DNA of 64,000 nt, taken from the NCBI RefSeq assembly GCF_001870435.1, contig NZ_MDDR01000007.1, forward strand, positions 124,001-188,000, read 5' to 3'. The notes beneath the pieces were generated by a model. That model saw only the letters and a list, made by a program, of their open reading frames with translations. It searched no databases and was not told where the DNA came from. Numbering within the stretch: the first letter of the stretch is position 1; each line of letters begins with the position of its first letter. Shown here one piece after another: positions 1 through 9,101 of this stretch. The stretch comes from Pseudomonas costantinii. Lineage in GTDB: Bacteria; Pseudomonadota; Gammaproteobacteria; Pseudomonadales; Pseudomonadaceae. A program made the position numbers and the translations under genes.

Positions 1-629
1 GTATCAACGTTTTCCTCTCGATGAGCGCTGACAACAAAGAACTCTTTAGGCTTCAACTCGAGCTTTTTCAAAATCTCGGAATGTGCAATCTTAGGCTTGA
101 AGTACTCCAGTACTTCCTGCATATGGGAGCCGGACTTGATAATGCGGTCAGGGGGAATCCCCTCATCCAGCAAGTAACGACGAGCATGCTCTGTCAATAC
201 AAGATTGATGTCGCTCAGGTGATCCAGGACTTTACGGTTAAGCTCTTCAGGTACACGCTGATCGAAACAGCGATTACCGGCTTCCATATGAAACACCGGA
301 ATCTTTCTACGCTTCGCCGCGATCACCGATAAGCAGGAGTTAGTGTCTCCGTAGAGAAGCAAGGCGTCAGGCTTCTCCACGTCCATCACTTCGTCAGCTT
401 TTTCAATGACACGGGCGATGGTCTGCGCGGCGTTACTGCCTACGGCGCCCAAAAAATAATCAGGCTTGCGAATATCCAGATCATCAAAGAAAACCTGGTT
501 TAATTCATAATCAAAATTTTGCCCAGTGTGTACCAGAATATGCTGGGTGTGCTCATCAAACTCTGCAATGACCCTGGACATCTTGATCAACTCAGGACGC
601 GTTCCGACAATTGTCATGACCTTAAGCAT
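1..629 (-). CDS. UDP-N-acetylglucosamine 2-epimerase family protein (WbjD/FnlC/WbvD-like), partial
   Basis: The reading frame starts at the ATG at 627-629 on the minus strand and runs off the left edge, so only about 209 N-terminal residues are visible. It begins MLKVMTIVGTRPELIKMS, the nucleotide-binding start of non-hydrolysing UDP-GlcNAc 2-epimerases (WecB fold), followed by HTGQNFDYELN, LLYGDTNS, FHMEAGNRCFD and VVSAHREEN. Next to a 4,6-dehydratase/5-epimerase and an RmlD-like reductase, it most likely catalyses the last C2 epimerisation of UDP-L-FucNAc or UDP-L-QuiNAc synthesis rather than making UDP-ManNAc. The start codon overlaps the stop of the upstream gene by 8 nt, indicating translational coupling in one operon. 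The family is certain; the exact sugar product is inferred from neighbours. Confidence 0.9.
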   Translation of the reverse strand, partial: MLKVMTIVGTRPELIKMSRVIAEFDEHTQHILVHTGQNFDYELNQVFFDDLDIRKPDYFLGAVGSNAAQTIARVIEKADEVMDVEKPDALLLYGDTNSCLSVIAAKRRKIPVFHMEAGNRCFDQRVPEELNRKVLDHLSDINLVLTEHARRYLLDEGIPPDRIIKSGSHMQEVLEYFKPKIAHSEILKKLELKPKEFFVVSAHREENVD

Positions 630-1632
630 TGAGTTGCCCCTGAATGTATGGCAGTTTTAATAGCAATTGTTTGACACCATCAACATTCAGTTGAACAGTA
701 TTATGTGACGTGTAGTCGTCGGAACCCGCAATACCGAGCTCTCCCTCTACAACAAACTTTGCGTAGTTAAGATCCCGATTATCGGCTGGAACGCGATAGT
801 ACTGACCCATGTCTTCTGCTTTTGCCAGTTCCTCACGAGAAACGAGCGACTCGTAGAGTTTTTCGCCATGGCGTGTACCGATAATACGAATCTCGTTGTT
901 CTTCTCGAACAGCTCTTTCAGCGCTTGGGCAAGCACCTCAATAGTCGACGCCGGTGCTTTCTGAACAAAGATATCGCCTTGACGACCGTGCTCGAATGCA
1001 TGCAGCACCAAGTCCACAGAGTCCTCAAGGGACATCAGGAATCGGGTCATGGTCGGGTCGGTAATGGTAATCGACTTACCTTCCTTCAACTGCTCAATAA
1101 AGAGCGGTATTACTGAACCGCGAGATGCCATTACGTTCCCGTAGCGTGTGGCACAGAAAACCGTTTCACCACTGGACTGCATTCTTGCCTTGGCAACCAT
1201 GAGTTTCTCCATCATTGCCTTGGAGATCCCCATCGCATTGATTGGATAAACCGCTTTGTCAGTGCTCAGTACGATGACCCGCTCAACCTGATTGTCAATG
1301 GCCGCCTTCATCACGTTCTCGGCACCCAGCACGTTCGTCCGAATAGCCTCCATTGGGTAGAACTCGCAGGATGGCACTTGTTTGAGTGCTGCTGCGTGAA
1401 ACACGTAATCTACGCCTTTCATAGCGCCGCGAATGCTGTCGTAATCGCGAACGTCCCCAATGTAGAACTTCAACTTGGGATTGTTTAAAGCAATCCGCAT
1501 ATCTTCTTGTTTCTTCTCATCACGGCTGAAGATGCGAATTTCTTTCACATCCGTTTTGAGAAAACGATTCAAGACAGCGTTGCCAAACGAACCGGTACCA
1601 CCAGTAATCATTAAAACTTTGTTATCGAACAT
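622..1632 (-). CDS. UDP-GlcNAc 4,6-dehydratase/5-epimerase (WbjB/FnlA/WbvB, CapD family)
   Basis: 336 residues, the normal length for the short soluble CapD-type SDR enzymes. The N-terminus has the Rossmann motif TGGTGSFG (about residues 10-17), then GDVRD, HAAALKQVP and a catalytic segment with STDKAVYP and the modified M-x-x-x-K (MGISKAMMEK) typical of inverting 4,6-dehydratases that also epimerise C5. The C-terminal GTRHGEKLYE is a hallmark of the WbjB/FnlA/CapE group. It would convert UDP-GlcNAc to the UDP-2-acetamido-2,6-dideoxy-L-arabino-hexos-4-ulose intermediate, the first step towards UDP-L-FucNAc, UDP-L-QuiNAc or UDP-L-RhaNAc. It lies 17 nt downstream of the reductase gene and overlaps the 2-epimerase gene. 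This is the soluble enzyme, not the large membrane protein WbpM. Confidence 0.93.
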   Translation of the reverse strand: MFDNKVLMITGGTGSFGNAVLNRFLKTDVKEIRIFSRDEKKQEDMRIALNNPKLKFYIGDVRDYDSIRGAMKGVDYVFHAAALKQVPSCEFYPMEAIRTNVLGAENVMKAAIDNQVERVIVLSTDKAVYPINAMGISKAMMEKLMVAKARMQSSGETVFCATRYGNVMASRGSVIPLFIEQLKEGKSITITDPTMTRFLMSLEDSVDLVLHAFEHGRQGDIFVQKAPASTIEVLAQALKELFEKNNEIRIIGTRHGEKLYESLVSREELAKAEDMGQYYRVPADNRDLNYAKFVVEGELGIAGSDDYTSHNTVQLNVDGVKQLLLKLPYIQGQLNA

Positions 1633-1649
1633 CGCCAGACACCTGAAAA

Positions 1650-2504
1650 TTAGTTGAAATCATGCATGTATTTGACCAGAGCCGGCCACTCCGGGGCAAC
1701 GTACCCGGTCGCCATCCGAAATCGACTGGAGTCCAGCGAGCGATCGATAGAAAGTTCATCTGAAGGTGTGATATCGATGTCTTTCTTGTACACGTCAGCG
1801 ATCAGACTTAACAGCTCGTACTTATTTATTGGCTGTGCAGAAACGTGGTAAAGACCATGCAGCTCGGGATGAGGCAGCACATAATCATTTATTACCCTGG
1901 CGAGCTCCATCGTTGGCAACCCGGAAAAAACCGCCCGAGTAAAACCCTTGACCTGCCCCTGTTGGGCAAGGAACCAACCGACAAGACTACGCTGACCCGC
2001 AAGCTCCTTGCCAATGATCGAGGTACGCAATGTAATCGCGTGCGGATAGTCAACTTCGCCCAGAAGTTTGGACCGACCGTACAAATCGTAGGCGTCTGGG
2101 AAATCCGATTCGAGGTATCCGCCCTTCGATCCCGAAAAAACGCAGTCGGTACTTATATGTACCAAGCGAGCGTCGGTAGCCTTACACAAGGCGGCCAGTC
2201 GATGAGGAAGCAGCGTATTGATGGGAACGGCTTGTAGAGGATCATTTGCATCAGCGAGTTGCTTTACCAGCCCCACACAGTTCACGACGACGTCTGGCTG
2301 GATACTGCCGAAGGCTTTTATAAGGGAATCTTGGCTTTCAACATCAATTCCGAAGACTAGCTTCTCGGCCAGAGCTCCAGAGAAATGGCTACGAGCACTT
2401 TCGCTTCGGGCTGTACCAAAAACACTCAAACCAGGATTAGCAGAAAGCACGCGGTACACCGCGTTGCCTAGCATCCCAGAAACCCCCAAAACCATGACTT
2501 TCAT
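1650..2504 (-). CDS. RmlD-like SDR nucleotide-sugar 4-reductase (WbvR-like)
   Basis: 284 residues from the ATG at 2504 (MKVMVLGVSGMLG); a longer frame upstream has no good start and no family similarity. The N-terminus has a G-x-x-G-x-x-G NAD(P) motif. HISTDCVFSG and the catalytic Y-x-x-x-K (YGRSKLLGE) follow, as in dTDP-4-dehydrorhamnose reductase. It lacks the C-terminal cupin domain of WbjC/FnlB/CapF, which reduce the same intermediate on the UDP-L-FucNAc route. In Vibrio cholerae O37 an RmlD-like reductase (WbvR) with WbvB and WbvD leads to UDP-L-QuiNAc, so that route is favoured here. It is the first gene of the visible minus-strand operon. It could instead serve another deoxyhexose; fold and catalytic residues are clear. 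Confidence 0.82.
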   Translation of the reverse strand: MKVMVLGVSGMLGNAVYRVLSANPGLSVFGTARSESARSHFSGALAEKLVFGIDVESQDSLIKAFGSIQPDVVVNCVGLVKQLADANDPLQAVPINTLLPHRLAALCKATDARLVHISTDCVFSGSKGGYLESDFPDAYDLYGRSKLLGEVDYPHAITLRTSIIGKELAGQRSLVGWFLAQQGQVKGFTRAVFSGLPTMELARVINDYVLPHPELHGLYHVSAQPINKYELLSLIADVYKKDIDITPSDELSIDRSLDSSRFRMATGYVAPEWPALVKYMHDFN

Positions 2505-3003
2505 TGCATTATTCCCCACGTCCCTGCCACTAAAAAGCCGTTCAACGCCTAGCGTGACCCGACACATTCTGCTGAAGTCTTCGAACGGAGCAGCAAAAAA
2601 CATCACTACCAACGGACAACACGCGCAACGCGGTGTTCGCACATTTTTGAAATGTTTTCAGTTATTCCACCCAGCCTTCGCGAAAGTCAATCATCAGGCT
2701 TGGAGGCCCCAAGCCCATCGCTATGGCGCGCAATCCGTTTTATGTGGGCGTTTGCTATTTATGCGCCACACACCAAACGGCCCATTTTAATGATAATGTT
2801 TCGATAATAAAACAATGAAACACAAAAAGTGCCCCATTAGCGCTTTAGCGCGGTGTTCTCGGCCCCAGGCATCCAAATTCCTCACAAATTTGACAACAAC
2901 AGTGGGCTACTTAGCATCCTGTGCGGCAATTATTACAAAAATTGTACTAAATAAACCCTCGCGACGGCCGACACCCCTTCAAAGCCTTGTGGATTGAACA
3001 ATC
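2505..3003. other. Divergent intergenic region between polysaccharide genes and aer
   Basis: About 500 nt without a convincing gene. The part from about 2780 to 2960 is clearly A+T-rich and probably carries promoters for both directions. A candidate plus-strand promoter is listed separately. On the minus strand TTGACT at about 2690 followed by a weak AATAAC is a poor promoter guess for the sugar operon. No JUMPstart/ops element, typical of some enterobacterial O-antigen operons, was found. Confidence 0.5.
2890..2917 (+). promoter_or_regulatory. Candidate sigma-70 promoter for aer
   Basis: A perfect -35 hexamer TTGACA at 2890-2895 is followed after 16 nt by TAGCAT at 2912-2917 (4 of 6 matches to TATAAT). 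Transcription would start near 2925, about 80 nt before the aer ATG at 3004. No ANR box is seen here. The call rests on consensus matching alone. Confidence 0.35.
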
Positions 3004-4569
3004 ATGCGTAATAACCAACCCGTTACCCAGCGCGAACGTACCTTCCCCGCCCAGCAACGGTTGATCTCCACCACAGACGCTAAAGGTGTCATCACCTACT
3101 GCAACGACGCCTTCGTCGAAATCAGTGGGTTCACCCGCGACGAACTGATCCGTGCTCCGCACAACCTGGTGCGTCACCCGGATGTGCCGTCGGCCGTGTT
3201 CGCACACATGTGGTCCACGCTCAAACAAGGCTTGCCATGGATGGGCATCGTTAAGAACCGCTGCAAGACCGGTGATCACTACTGGGTTAACGCCTATGTG
3301 ACGCCCGTCTTCGATGGCAATCAGGTGGTCGGCTACGAGTCGGTGCGCATCAAGCCCACCGCCGAGCAGATACGCCGGGCCGAAGCGCTCTATCAACGCA
3401 TCAACCAGGGCAAGTCTGCCGTTCCTCAGCGGGACAAGTGGCTGCCGGTCTTGCAGGATTGGCTGCCATTTATCCTGGTCAGCCAACTGAGCTTTATGAT
3501 CGGCGCGTCGCTCAACTCCCACTGGGGCTTTGCCTTGGCCGCAGGGTTGTCGGTGCCGCTGGGCCTGCTCGGCCTGAGCTGGCAACAGCGCGGCCTCAAG
3601 CGCTTGCTGCGCTTGGCTGAGCAGACCACGTCCGATCCCTTGATCGCGCAGATGTACACCGACAGCCGTGGCGCTCAAGCGCGACTGGAGATGTCGATCC
3701 TCAGCCAGGAAGCGCGTCTGAAGACGTGCCTTACACGCCTGCAGGACACCGCCGAGCACCTCAACGACCAGGCGGCGCAGTCCAACACCCTGGCGCATAA
3801 CAGCTCCAGCGGCCTGGAACGCCAACGTGTGGAAACCGAACAGGTGGCCACGGCGGTCAATCAGATGGCAGCGACTACCCAGGAAGTCGCCAGCCATGTG
3901 CAACGCACCGCTGACGCCACCCAGGAAGCCAATCGCCTGACCGGTCGCGGCCGCGACATCGCCGGAGAAACCCGCGAGGCGATCCAGCGCTTGTCCGTCG
4001 CCGTGGGTGAAACCGGTGTGACCGTCACTCAGTTGGCCAAAGACAGCGATGAGATCGGCGGCGTGGTCGACGTTATCAAGGGCATTGCCGACCAGACCAA
4101 CCTGCTGGCACTGAACGCCGCCATCGAAGCGGCGCGCGCCGGTGAAATGGGCCGTGGTTTTGCGGTGGTGGCTGACGAAGTACGTCAACTGGCGCAACGC
4201 ACCGCGGAATCCACCGGGCAGATCCATGCCCTGATCGCCAAGCTGCAGCAAACCGCCAGCGCCGCGGTACAAACCATGGACGCCGGGCATCGCCAGGCCG
4301 AAGAAGGTGTGGCGCGGGTGATGGAGGCGGATCAGGCGTTGGTGGGTATCAGTGAAGCAGTGGCCAATATCACTGACATGACCACCCAGATTGCGGCGGC
4401 GACCGAAGAGCAAAGCGCGGTGGCCGAAGAGATCAGCCGTAACATCAGCACGATTGCGCTGTTGGCGGACCAGACTTCGGAACAGGCGTTGAACTCGGCG
4501 CAGTTGAGTGAAGAGCTGACGCATACCGCGAATACTCAGTACTCGCTGGTAGAGCGTTTCAACCGGTAG
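3004..4569 (+). CDS. aer: Aerotaxis receptor Aer (PAS-domain methyl-accepting chemotaxis protein)
   Basis: 521 residues, the usual size for Aer. The N-terminus reads [10 protein letters not shown] and leads into a PAS domain at about residues 15-115 ([35 protein letters not shown]), which in Aer binds FAD and senses redox state. A hydrophobic membrane anchor lies at about 150-195, and the rest is a cytoplasmic chemoreceptor coiled coil with the conserved hairpin tip [20 protein letters not shown] at about 365-385. There is no periplasmic ligand domain, as expected for an energy-taxis sensor. In P. aeruginosa aer also lies beside the cbb3 operons, which supports the name. It signals through CheW/CheA to flagellar motors. 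The ribosome-binding site before the ATG is weak. Confidence 0.93.
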   Translation: MRNNQPVTQRERTFPAQQRLISTTDAKGVITYCNDAFVEISGFTRDELIRAPHNLVRHPDVPSAVFAHMWSTLKQGLPWMGIVKNRCKTGDHYWVNAYVTPVFDGNQVVGYESVRIKPTAEQIRRAEALYQRINQGKSAVPQRDKWLPVLQDWLPFILVSQLSFMIGASLNSHWGFALAAGLSVPLGLLGLSWQQRGLKRLLRLAEQTTSDPLIAQMYTDSRGAQARLEMSILSQEARLKTCLTRLQDTAEHLNDQAAQSNTLAHNSSSGLERQRVETEQVATAVNQMAATTQEVASHVQRTADATQEANRLTGRGRDIAGETREAIQRLSVAVGETGVTVTQLAKDSDEIGGVVDVIKGIADQTNLLALNAAIEAARAGEMGRGFAVVADEVRQLAQRTAESTGQIHALIAKLQQTASAAVQTMDAGHRQAEEGVARVMEADQALVGISEAVANITDMTTQIAAATEEQSAVAEEISRNISTIALLADQTSEQALNSAQLSEELTHTANTQYSLVERFNR

Positions 4570-4576
4570 ACCGCTA

Positions 4577-4649
4577 ATCGCCGGCAAGCCAGCTCCCACA
4601 TTTTGAATGGGCTCACAAAACAAAATGTGGGAGCTGGCTTGCCGGCGAT
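4577..4649. repeat. REPIN: paired inverted REP sequences
   Basis: Two inverted arms, 4577-4604 and 4621-4649, carry the REP core (TGTGGGAGCTGGCTTGCC and its complement) and can fold into a long hairpin. It lies between the convergent genes aer and the alpha/beta hydrolase. REPINs of this sequence type are dispersed through P. fluorescens genomes and mobilised by RAYT transposases; none is encoded in this window. It may also help end transcription from both sides. Confidence 0.85.
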
Positions 4650-4654
4650 GGGCC

Positions 4655-5347
4655 CTACAGGGCAGCGAGAAACCCGGCCACTTGCACCGCAGCAGCCTCC
4701 AGATGCTGCTCATGACTAAACCCCGACGCCTTCAACGGCTTCAAGTCATGATCCCCCGCCACCAGCCACATCACCTCGATGCTCGGCGACAACTCATACC
4801 CCTCCACCGCAGCCCGATTACCCAACGCATCGCGCTCACCCTGCACAATCAACGTCGGAGTCCTCAGCCCGGCCAGATGCTCGACCCGTGGTTTTTCCGG
4901 TTTGCCCACCGCATAGAACGGATAGCCCAGGCACACCAGTCCATCAGCCTCTAACTCATCGGCCAAGAGACTGGCCATACGCCCGCCCATGGACTTGCCG
5001 CCGACGGCCAATTTCCCAGCGACATGACGTCGCACCTCGGCGTACACCTCACGCCAGGCTTCCAACAGTTTCGGCGCCGGGTTCGGTGGGCGTTTGCCGC
5101 CATCCACTCGACGCTGGGCCATGTAGGGAAACTCGAAGCGCAACACGTTCACGCCATGCCCGGCAAGGCGTGCAGCCATGTCGTTCATGAAAGATGAGTC
5201 CATCGGTGCGCCGGCACCGTGGGCCAGGATCAACGTCACGGGCTCGACCGAAGCAGCCCTCGACGCGACATCCCACAGCCAGCCGCGTTCCCTCACACAG
5301 TGCGCCCATTGATCCCCGTCAATACTGGCCTTGTGCTCTTTGCCCAT
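4655..5347 (-). CDS. Alpha/beta hydrolase (dienelactone-hydrolase-like)
   Basis: 230 residues from the ATG at 5347 ([12 protein letters not shown]); an in-frame extension upstream is not family-like. The fold is recognisable from [13 protein letters not shown] (oxyanion region, about residues 40-50), the nucleophile elbow [11 protein letters not shown] with its serine near residue 114, [12 protein letters not shown] (acid) and GDHDL (histidine). These are the Ser-Asp-His positions of small alpha/beta hydrolases of the COG3571 kind. The substrate is unknown. It converges on aer and diverges from the first ccoN; its first codons contain the candidate ANR box of that oxidase operon. No signal peptide, so cytoplasmic. 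Confidence 0.82.
   Translation of the reverse strand: MGKEHKASIDGDQWAHCVRERGWLWDVASRAASVEPVTLILAHGAGAPMDSSFMNDMAARLAGHGVNVLRFEFPYMAQRRVDGGKRPPNPAPKLLEAWREVYAEVRRHVAGKLAVGGKSMGGRMASLLADELEADGLVCLGYPFYAVGKPEKPRVEHLAGLRTPTLIVQGERDALGNRAAVEGYELSPSIEVMWLVAGDHDLKPLKASGFSHEQHLEAAAVQVAGFLAAL
5309..5322. promoter_or_regulatory. Candidate ANR/FNR box upstream of the first ccoNOQP operon
   Basis: TTGATccccGTCAA matches the TTGAT-N4-ATCAA consensus at 9 of 10 positions. It is centred about 110 nt before the ccoN ATG at 5427. A TATAAC hexamer at 5372-5377 would place the box near -68, a class I activator position. It lies inside the start of the divergent hydrolase gene. In P. aeruginosa the cbb3 operon on the aer side is the ANR-dependent one. 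Confidence 0.55.
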
Positions 5348-5426
5348 GCTTGCCTCGCTTTTTAGTCTGCCTATAACTCCAGCCCAAGTGCCGCATTTGC
5401 TTGGGTTGAACCGTGGATGGGGAACC

Positions 5427-6851
5427 ATGAACACTACTTTAAGTACCGCCTATAACTACAAGGTGGTCCGCCAATTCGCCATTATGACGGTGGTGTGGGG
5501 CATCGTCGGCATGGGGCTCGGGGTTTTTCTCGCCGCCCAATTGGTTTGGCCTGCACTCAACTTCGATTTGCCCTGGACCAGCTTCGGCCGCCTGCGCCCG
5601 CTGCACACCAACGCGGTGATCTTCGCCTTTGGTGGTTGCGCGCTGTTCGCCAGCTCCTTTTACTCGGTACAACGTACCTGCCAGACACAGCTGTTCGCGC
5701 CGAAAATCGCCGCATTCTGCTTTTGGGGCTGGCAGTTGGTGATTGTGCTGGCCGCCATCAGCTTGCCGCTGGGCTACACCACCTCCAAGGAATATGCCGA
5801 GCTGGAATGGCCGATCGCCATTTTGATCGCCATCGTCTGGGTAGCCTACGGCGTCGTGTTCTTCGGCACGGTGATGAAGCGCAAGACCAAGCACATCTAC
5901 GTTGGTAACTGGTTCTTCGGTGCCTTCATCATCACCGTGGCCATCCTGCATATCGTCAACCACGCCTCCCTGCCGGTGAGCTGGACCAAGTCCTACTCGG
6001 CCTACGGCGGTGCGACGGATGCCATGGTGCAGTGGTGGTACGGCCATAACGCGGTAGGCTTTTTCCTCACCGCAGGCTTCCTCGGGATGATGTACTACTT
6101 CGTGCCGAAACAGGCCGAGCGTCCGGTGTACTCCTATCGCTTGTCTATTGTGCACTTCTGGGCATTGATCACCCTGTACATCTGGGCCGGCCCTCACCAC
6201 TTGCACTACACCGCGCTGCCGGACTGGGCACAGTCCCTGGGCATGGTGATGTCGCTGGTACTGCTGGCACCCAGTTGGGGCGGCATGATCAACGGCATGA
6301 TGACCCTGTCGGGCGCCTGGCATAAGTTGCGCAGCGACCCGATCCTGCGCTTCCTCGTGGTTTCCCTGGCCTTCTACGGCATGTCGACCTTCGAAGGGCC
6401 GATGATGGCCATCAAGACCGTCAACGCCCTCTCCCACTACACCGACTGGACCATCGGCCACGTACACGCCGGCGCCCTCGGTTGGGTGGCGATGATCTCC
6501 ATCGGCGCGCTGTACCACATGATCCCGAAAGTCTTCGGTCGCGAGCAGATGTACAGCCTCGGCCTGATCAACGCGCACTTCTGGCTGGCCACCATCGGCA
6601 CCGTGCTCTACATCGCCTCGATGTGGGTCAACGGCATCGCCCAGGGCCTGATGTGGCGTGCAGTCAACGAAGACGGCACCTTGACCTACTCCTTCGTCGA
6701 AACCCTGGTGGCCAGCCATCCTGGCTTCATCGTGCGGCTGGTGGGCGGGGCGATCTTCCTCAGCGGCATGTTGCTGATGGCTTACAACACATGGCGCACC
6801 GTGCGTTCGGCACAGCCTGTCGAAGTCGCCGCTGCGGCGCAGATGGCCTGA
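5427..6851 (+). CDS. ccoN: cbb3-type cytochrome c oxidase subunit I (first copy, aer-proximal)
   Basis: 474 residues starting [18 protein letters not shown], with GGGGAA before the ATG. This is the catalytic haem-copper subunit of the high-affinity cbb3 terminal oxidase in the inner membrane, with about 12 transmembrane helices. Conserved segments with metal- and haem-ligand histidines are visible: [37 protein letters not shown] and HVHAGALGW. It heads a tight ccoNOQP operon (10-nt gap to ccoO, 3 nt to ccoQ, 4-nt overlap with ccoP). It is highly similar to the second ccoN at 9102 but has a shorter, different C-terminal tail. By position it corresponds to the low-oxygen-induced cbb3-2 of P. 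aeruginosa. Confidence 0.97.
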   Translation: MNTTLSTAYNYKVVRQFAIMTVVWGIVGMGLGVFLAAQLVWPALNFDLPWTSFGRLRPLHTNAVIFAFGGCALFASSFYSVQRTCQTQLFAPKIAAFCFWGWQLVIVLAAISLPLGYTTSKEYAELEWPIAILIAIVWVAYGVVFFGTVMKRKTKHIYVGNWFFGAFIITVAILHIVNHASLPVSWTKSYSAYGGATDAMVQWWYGHNAVGFFLTAGFLGMMYYFVPKQAERPVYSYRLSIVHFWALITLYIWAGPHHLHYTALPDWAQSLGMVMSLVLLAPSWGGMINGMMTLSGAWHKLRSDPILRFLVVSLAFYGMSTFEGPMMAIKTVNALSHYTDWTIGHVHAGALGWVAMISIGALYHMIPKVFGREQMYSLGLINAHFWLATIGTVLYIASMWVNGIAQGLMWRAVNEDGTLTYSFVETLVASHPGFIVRLVGGAIFLSGMLLMAYNTWRTVRSAQPVEVAAAAQMA

Positions 6852-6861
6852 GGAGTCAGTG

Positions 6862-7470
6862 ATGAAACATGAAACGATTGAAAAGAACGTCGGCCTGCTG
6901 ATGTTGCTGATGGTGCTCGCCGTGAGCATCGGCGGCCTGACCCAGATCGTCCCGCTGTTCTTCCAGGACGTGACCAATAAGCCGGTGGAAGGCATGAAAC
7001 CCTACACCGCGCTGCAGTTGGAAGGCCGCGACATCTATATCCGCGAAGGCTGTGTGCAGTGCCATTCACAGATGATCCGCCCGTTCCGCGCCGAGACCGA
7101 GCGCTACGGCCACTACTCGGTGGCGGGCGAAAGCGTGTGGGACCACCCATTCCTGTGGGGTTCCAAGCGCACCGGGCCGGACCTGGCCCGCGTCGGCGCA
7201 CGTTACTCGGACGACTGGCACCGCGCGCACTTGTACAACCCGCGCAACGTGGTACCCGAGTCGAAAATGCCGGCCTACCCGTGGCTGGTCACCGCCCCGG
7301 TCGACAGCAGCCACACCGAGACCAAGTTGAAAGTGATGCGCACCCTCGGCGTGCCGTACACCGACGACGACATCAGTGGCGCAGTCGCCAGTCTCAAGGG
7401 CAAGACCGAAATGGACGCGCTGGTTTCCTACCTGCAAGTGCTCGGCACTGCCATTAAGAGCAAGAGGTGA
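6862..7470 (+). CDS. ccoO: cbb3 oxidase subunit II, monohaem cytochrome c (first copy)
   Basis: 202 residues from the ATG at 6862 (AGGAG seven nucleotides upstream); the GTG three bases earlier was rejected because the second copy starts with the same MKHE. One N-terminal membrane anchor (about residues 11-35) is followed by a periplasmic domain with one haem-c motif CVQCH near residue 60 and methionine ligands typical of FixO/CcoO ([15 protein letters not shown]). It passes electrons from CcoP to CcoN. Nearly identical in length and sequence to the second-copy CcoO at 10544. Confidence 0.97.
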   Translation: MKHETIEKNVGLLMLLMVLAVSIGGLTQIVPLFFQDVTNKPVEGMKPYTALQLEGRDIYIREGCVQCHSQMIRPFRAETERYGHYSVAGESVWDHPFLWGSKRTGPDLARVGARYSDDWHRAHLYNPRNVVPESKMPAYPWLVTAPVDSSHTETKLKVMRTLGVPYTDDDISGAVASLKGKTEMDALVSYLQVLGTAIKSKR

Positions 7471-7473
7471 GCC

Positions 7474-7674
7474 ATGGGATTTGAATTCGATGCGGGCACC
7501 ATCCGCGGCCTTGGCACGCTGGTGGTCGCCATCGCCTTTATCGGCCTGTCGCTGTGGGTGTTCAACAACCGGCGCAATGCGGAATTCGAGCAGGCACGCC
7601 TGCTGCCGTTCGCCGATGAACCTTCTCCATCCGACGCTCAAGAAGAGCCTGCAACAAGGAGCACTCGGCCATGA
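7474..7674 (+). CDS. ccoQ: cbb3 oxidase small subunit CcoQ (first copy)
   Basis: 66 residues: one transmembrane helix (about 11-28, [19 protein letters not shown]) followed by a short charged cytoplasmic tail, the typical CcoQ/FixQ plan. It stabilises the oxidase complex and is not needed for catalysis in most species. GAGGTG from the end of ccoO serves as its ribosome-binding site, and its TGA overlaps the ccoP start in an ATGA arrangement. Confidence 0.93.
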   Translation: MGFEFDAGTIRGLGTLVVAIAFIGLSLWVFNNRRNAEFEQARLLPFADEPSPSDAQEEPATRSTRP

Positions 7675-8618
7675 CTACGTTTTGGAGTACATGGATCTGC
7701 GTATTGACCCTCGGCAGCCTTATCGGCCTGACCTGGCTGTTGATCGGCACCCGCAAGGGCGAGACCAAAGGCAGCGTCGACCAGACCATGGGGCACGCTT
7801 TCGACGGTATCGAGGAATACGACAACCCGCTGCCCCAGTGGTGGTTCATGCTGTTCGCCGGCACTTTGGTGTTTGCGGTCGGCTACCTGATCCTCTACCC
7901 GGGCCTGGGCAACTGGAAAGGCGTATTGCCCGGTTATGAAGACGGCTGGACCCAAACCAAGGAATGGGACAAGGAAATGGCCAAAGCCGATGCCAAGTTC
8001 GGGCCGATCTTCGCCAAATTCGCGGCCATGCCGGTGGAAGAAGTCGCCAAGGACCCGCAAGCGCTGAAAATGGGCGGTCGCCTGTTCGCCTCCAACTGTG
8101 CGGTGTGCCACGGCTCGGATGCCAAGGGCGCCTACGGCTTCCCCAATCTGGCGGACAACATCTGGCGCTGGGGCGGCTCCGCCGAAACGATCAAGGCCAC
8201 CATCCTCAACGGTCGTCACGCGGCAATGCCGGCCTGGGGCGAGATGCTGGGCGATGACGGCGTGAAGAACGTCGCAGCCTATGTGCGCCACGACCTGGCC
8301 AAGCTGCCCTTGCCGGCCGACAGCACCGCCGACCTGGCCGCCGGCCAAGCCGCGTTCAACACCACCTGCGTGGCATGCCACGGTCCGCAAGGACACGGCA
8401 TGGAAGCCATGGGTGCGCCAAACCTGACCGAGCCTGCCGGCTTTATCTACGGCACCAGCCTGGCACAGTTGCAGCAGACCATCCGCCATGGCCGCCAAGG
8501 CCAGATGCCTGCGCAGGAAGCGCTGCAAGGCAATGACAAAGTGCATCTGCTGGCCGCCTACGTTTACAGCCTGTCCCACACCGCTGAAGGCGCAATGCCG
8601 GAAAGCCAAGCCGAGTAA
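7671..8618 (+). CDS. ccoP: cbb3 oxidase subunit III, dihaem cytochrome c (first copy)
   Basis: 315 residues. The N-terminus has two hydrophobic helices (about 5-25 and 58-78), with the [15 protein letters not shown] motif characteristic of CcoP between them. The periplasmic part has two haem-c sites, [11 protein letters not shown] and [11 protein letters not shown]. CcoP accepts electrons from the cytochrome c pool. Compared with the second copy, it lacks about ten residues between KGVLPGY and the KEWDKEMAK segment. It ends the operon and is followed by a strong hairpin terminator. Confidence 0.97.
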   Translation: MTTFWSTWICVLTLGSLIGLTWLLIGTRKGETKGSVDQTMGHAFDGIEEYDNPLPQWWFMLFAGTLVFAVGYLILYPGLGNWKGVLPGYEDGWTQTKEWDKEMAKADAKFGPIFAKFAAMPVEEVAKDPQALKMGGRLFASNCAVCHGSDAKGAYGFPNLADNIWRWGGSAETIKATILNGRHAAMPAWGEMLGDDGVKNVAAYVRHDLAKLPLPADSTADLAAGQAAFNTTCVACHGPQGHGMEAMGAPNLTEPAGFIYGTSLAQLQQTIRHGRQGQMPAQEALQGNDKVHLLAAYVYSLSHTAEGAMPESQAE

Positions 8619-8628
8619 CCGTTGCCCC

Positions 8629-8673
8629 TTGAACTGCCGCCTCTGATCAGAGTGCGGCAGCTCAAGCTTTTTT
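8629..8673 (+). terminator. Rho-independent terminator after the first ccoNOQP operon
   Basis: TTGAACTGCCGC (8629-8640) pairs with GCGGCAGCTCAA (8654-8665) with one mismatch and is followed by GCTTTTTTT. It sits 11 nt after the ccoP stop, so it should insulate the two cbb3 operons. Confidence 0.85.
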
Positions 8674-9101
8674 CGCGACCAAGTGTCGCACCCTTCCAAA
8701 GCCCAACTTTCCCCTCCTGCCATTCGGGTCTACGCTTGTTCCCACAGTGGATCGGTATTGGCCGGTCGACGGCCGATTTGCACTCGATGGGTTGAACATT
8801 TCTGCTCGATGACAGGCGCAAAGGCTGGCAGTGACCGGCTGTCGTGCCACTGACCACTCGTCACTTCGACAGCGTGTTTGCACACACCAAGTTACAAGTC
8901 TCCCCGACCCTGAAAATTTCCTGTCCACTTGATCAGCTTTCTATTTCTGATTTTGTCCTTACGCCAAACATGGAAAGGGCGCAGAATCTGGCGTGGAACG
9001 CATTGATACAGGTCAGCCATTGCGTTGCAATGGCCCCTCGCTTTCTACATACTTGCGGCCGAATTTTACCTATAAAAAAACCTAAACCGTGGAACCTTAG
9101 A
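8674..9101. other. Intergenic region between the two cbb3 operons
   Basis: About 430 nt with no convincing gene. It should carry the second operon's promoter: TATAAA at 9071-9076 is the best -10 candidate, and an ANR-like half-conserved site lies at 9003-9016. The reading frame of ccoN stays open upstream of its ATG, but that stretch has no similarity to CcoN. Confidence 0.6.
9003..9016. promoter_or_regulatory. Weak ANR-like site upstream of the second ccoNOQP operon
   Basis: TTGATacagGTCAG matches the ANR consensus at 8 of 10 positions, with the second half-site degenerate. It is centred about 92 nt before the ATG at 9102 and about 60 nt before the candidate -10 TATAAA. A weaker box here than before the first operon fits a more constitutive second oxidase, but this is a guess from sequence matching. 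Confidence 0.3.

Noticed and set aside
21..332. 103-codon plus-strand frame at the left edge
   Set aside because: It is antisense to the UDP-GlcNAc 2-epimerase-like gene, which has clear family motifs.
2218..2790. 190-codon plus-strand frame across the start of the reductase gene
   Set aside because: It overlaps a confident gene on the other strand and has no domain or good ribosome-binding site.
2505..3003. JUMPstart/ops antitermination element for the polysaccharide operon
   Set aside because: Searched both strands of the spacer for GGCGGTAGC-like sequence; none seen.
2947..4713. 588-codon open frame opposite aer
   Set aside because: Shadow of aer in a G+C-rich gene; composition is Arg/His/Gln-rich with no recognisable domain.
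5439..6995. Long minus-strand open frame opposite ccoN
   Set aside because: Antisense shadow of a certain oxidase gene; a matching shadow occurs opposite the second ccoN for the same reason.
8844..9101. N-terminal extension of the second ccoN
   Set aside because: The frame is open, but the sequence lacks CcoN similarity and contains the putative promoter elements; the ATG at 9102 aligns with the first copy.
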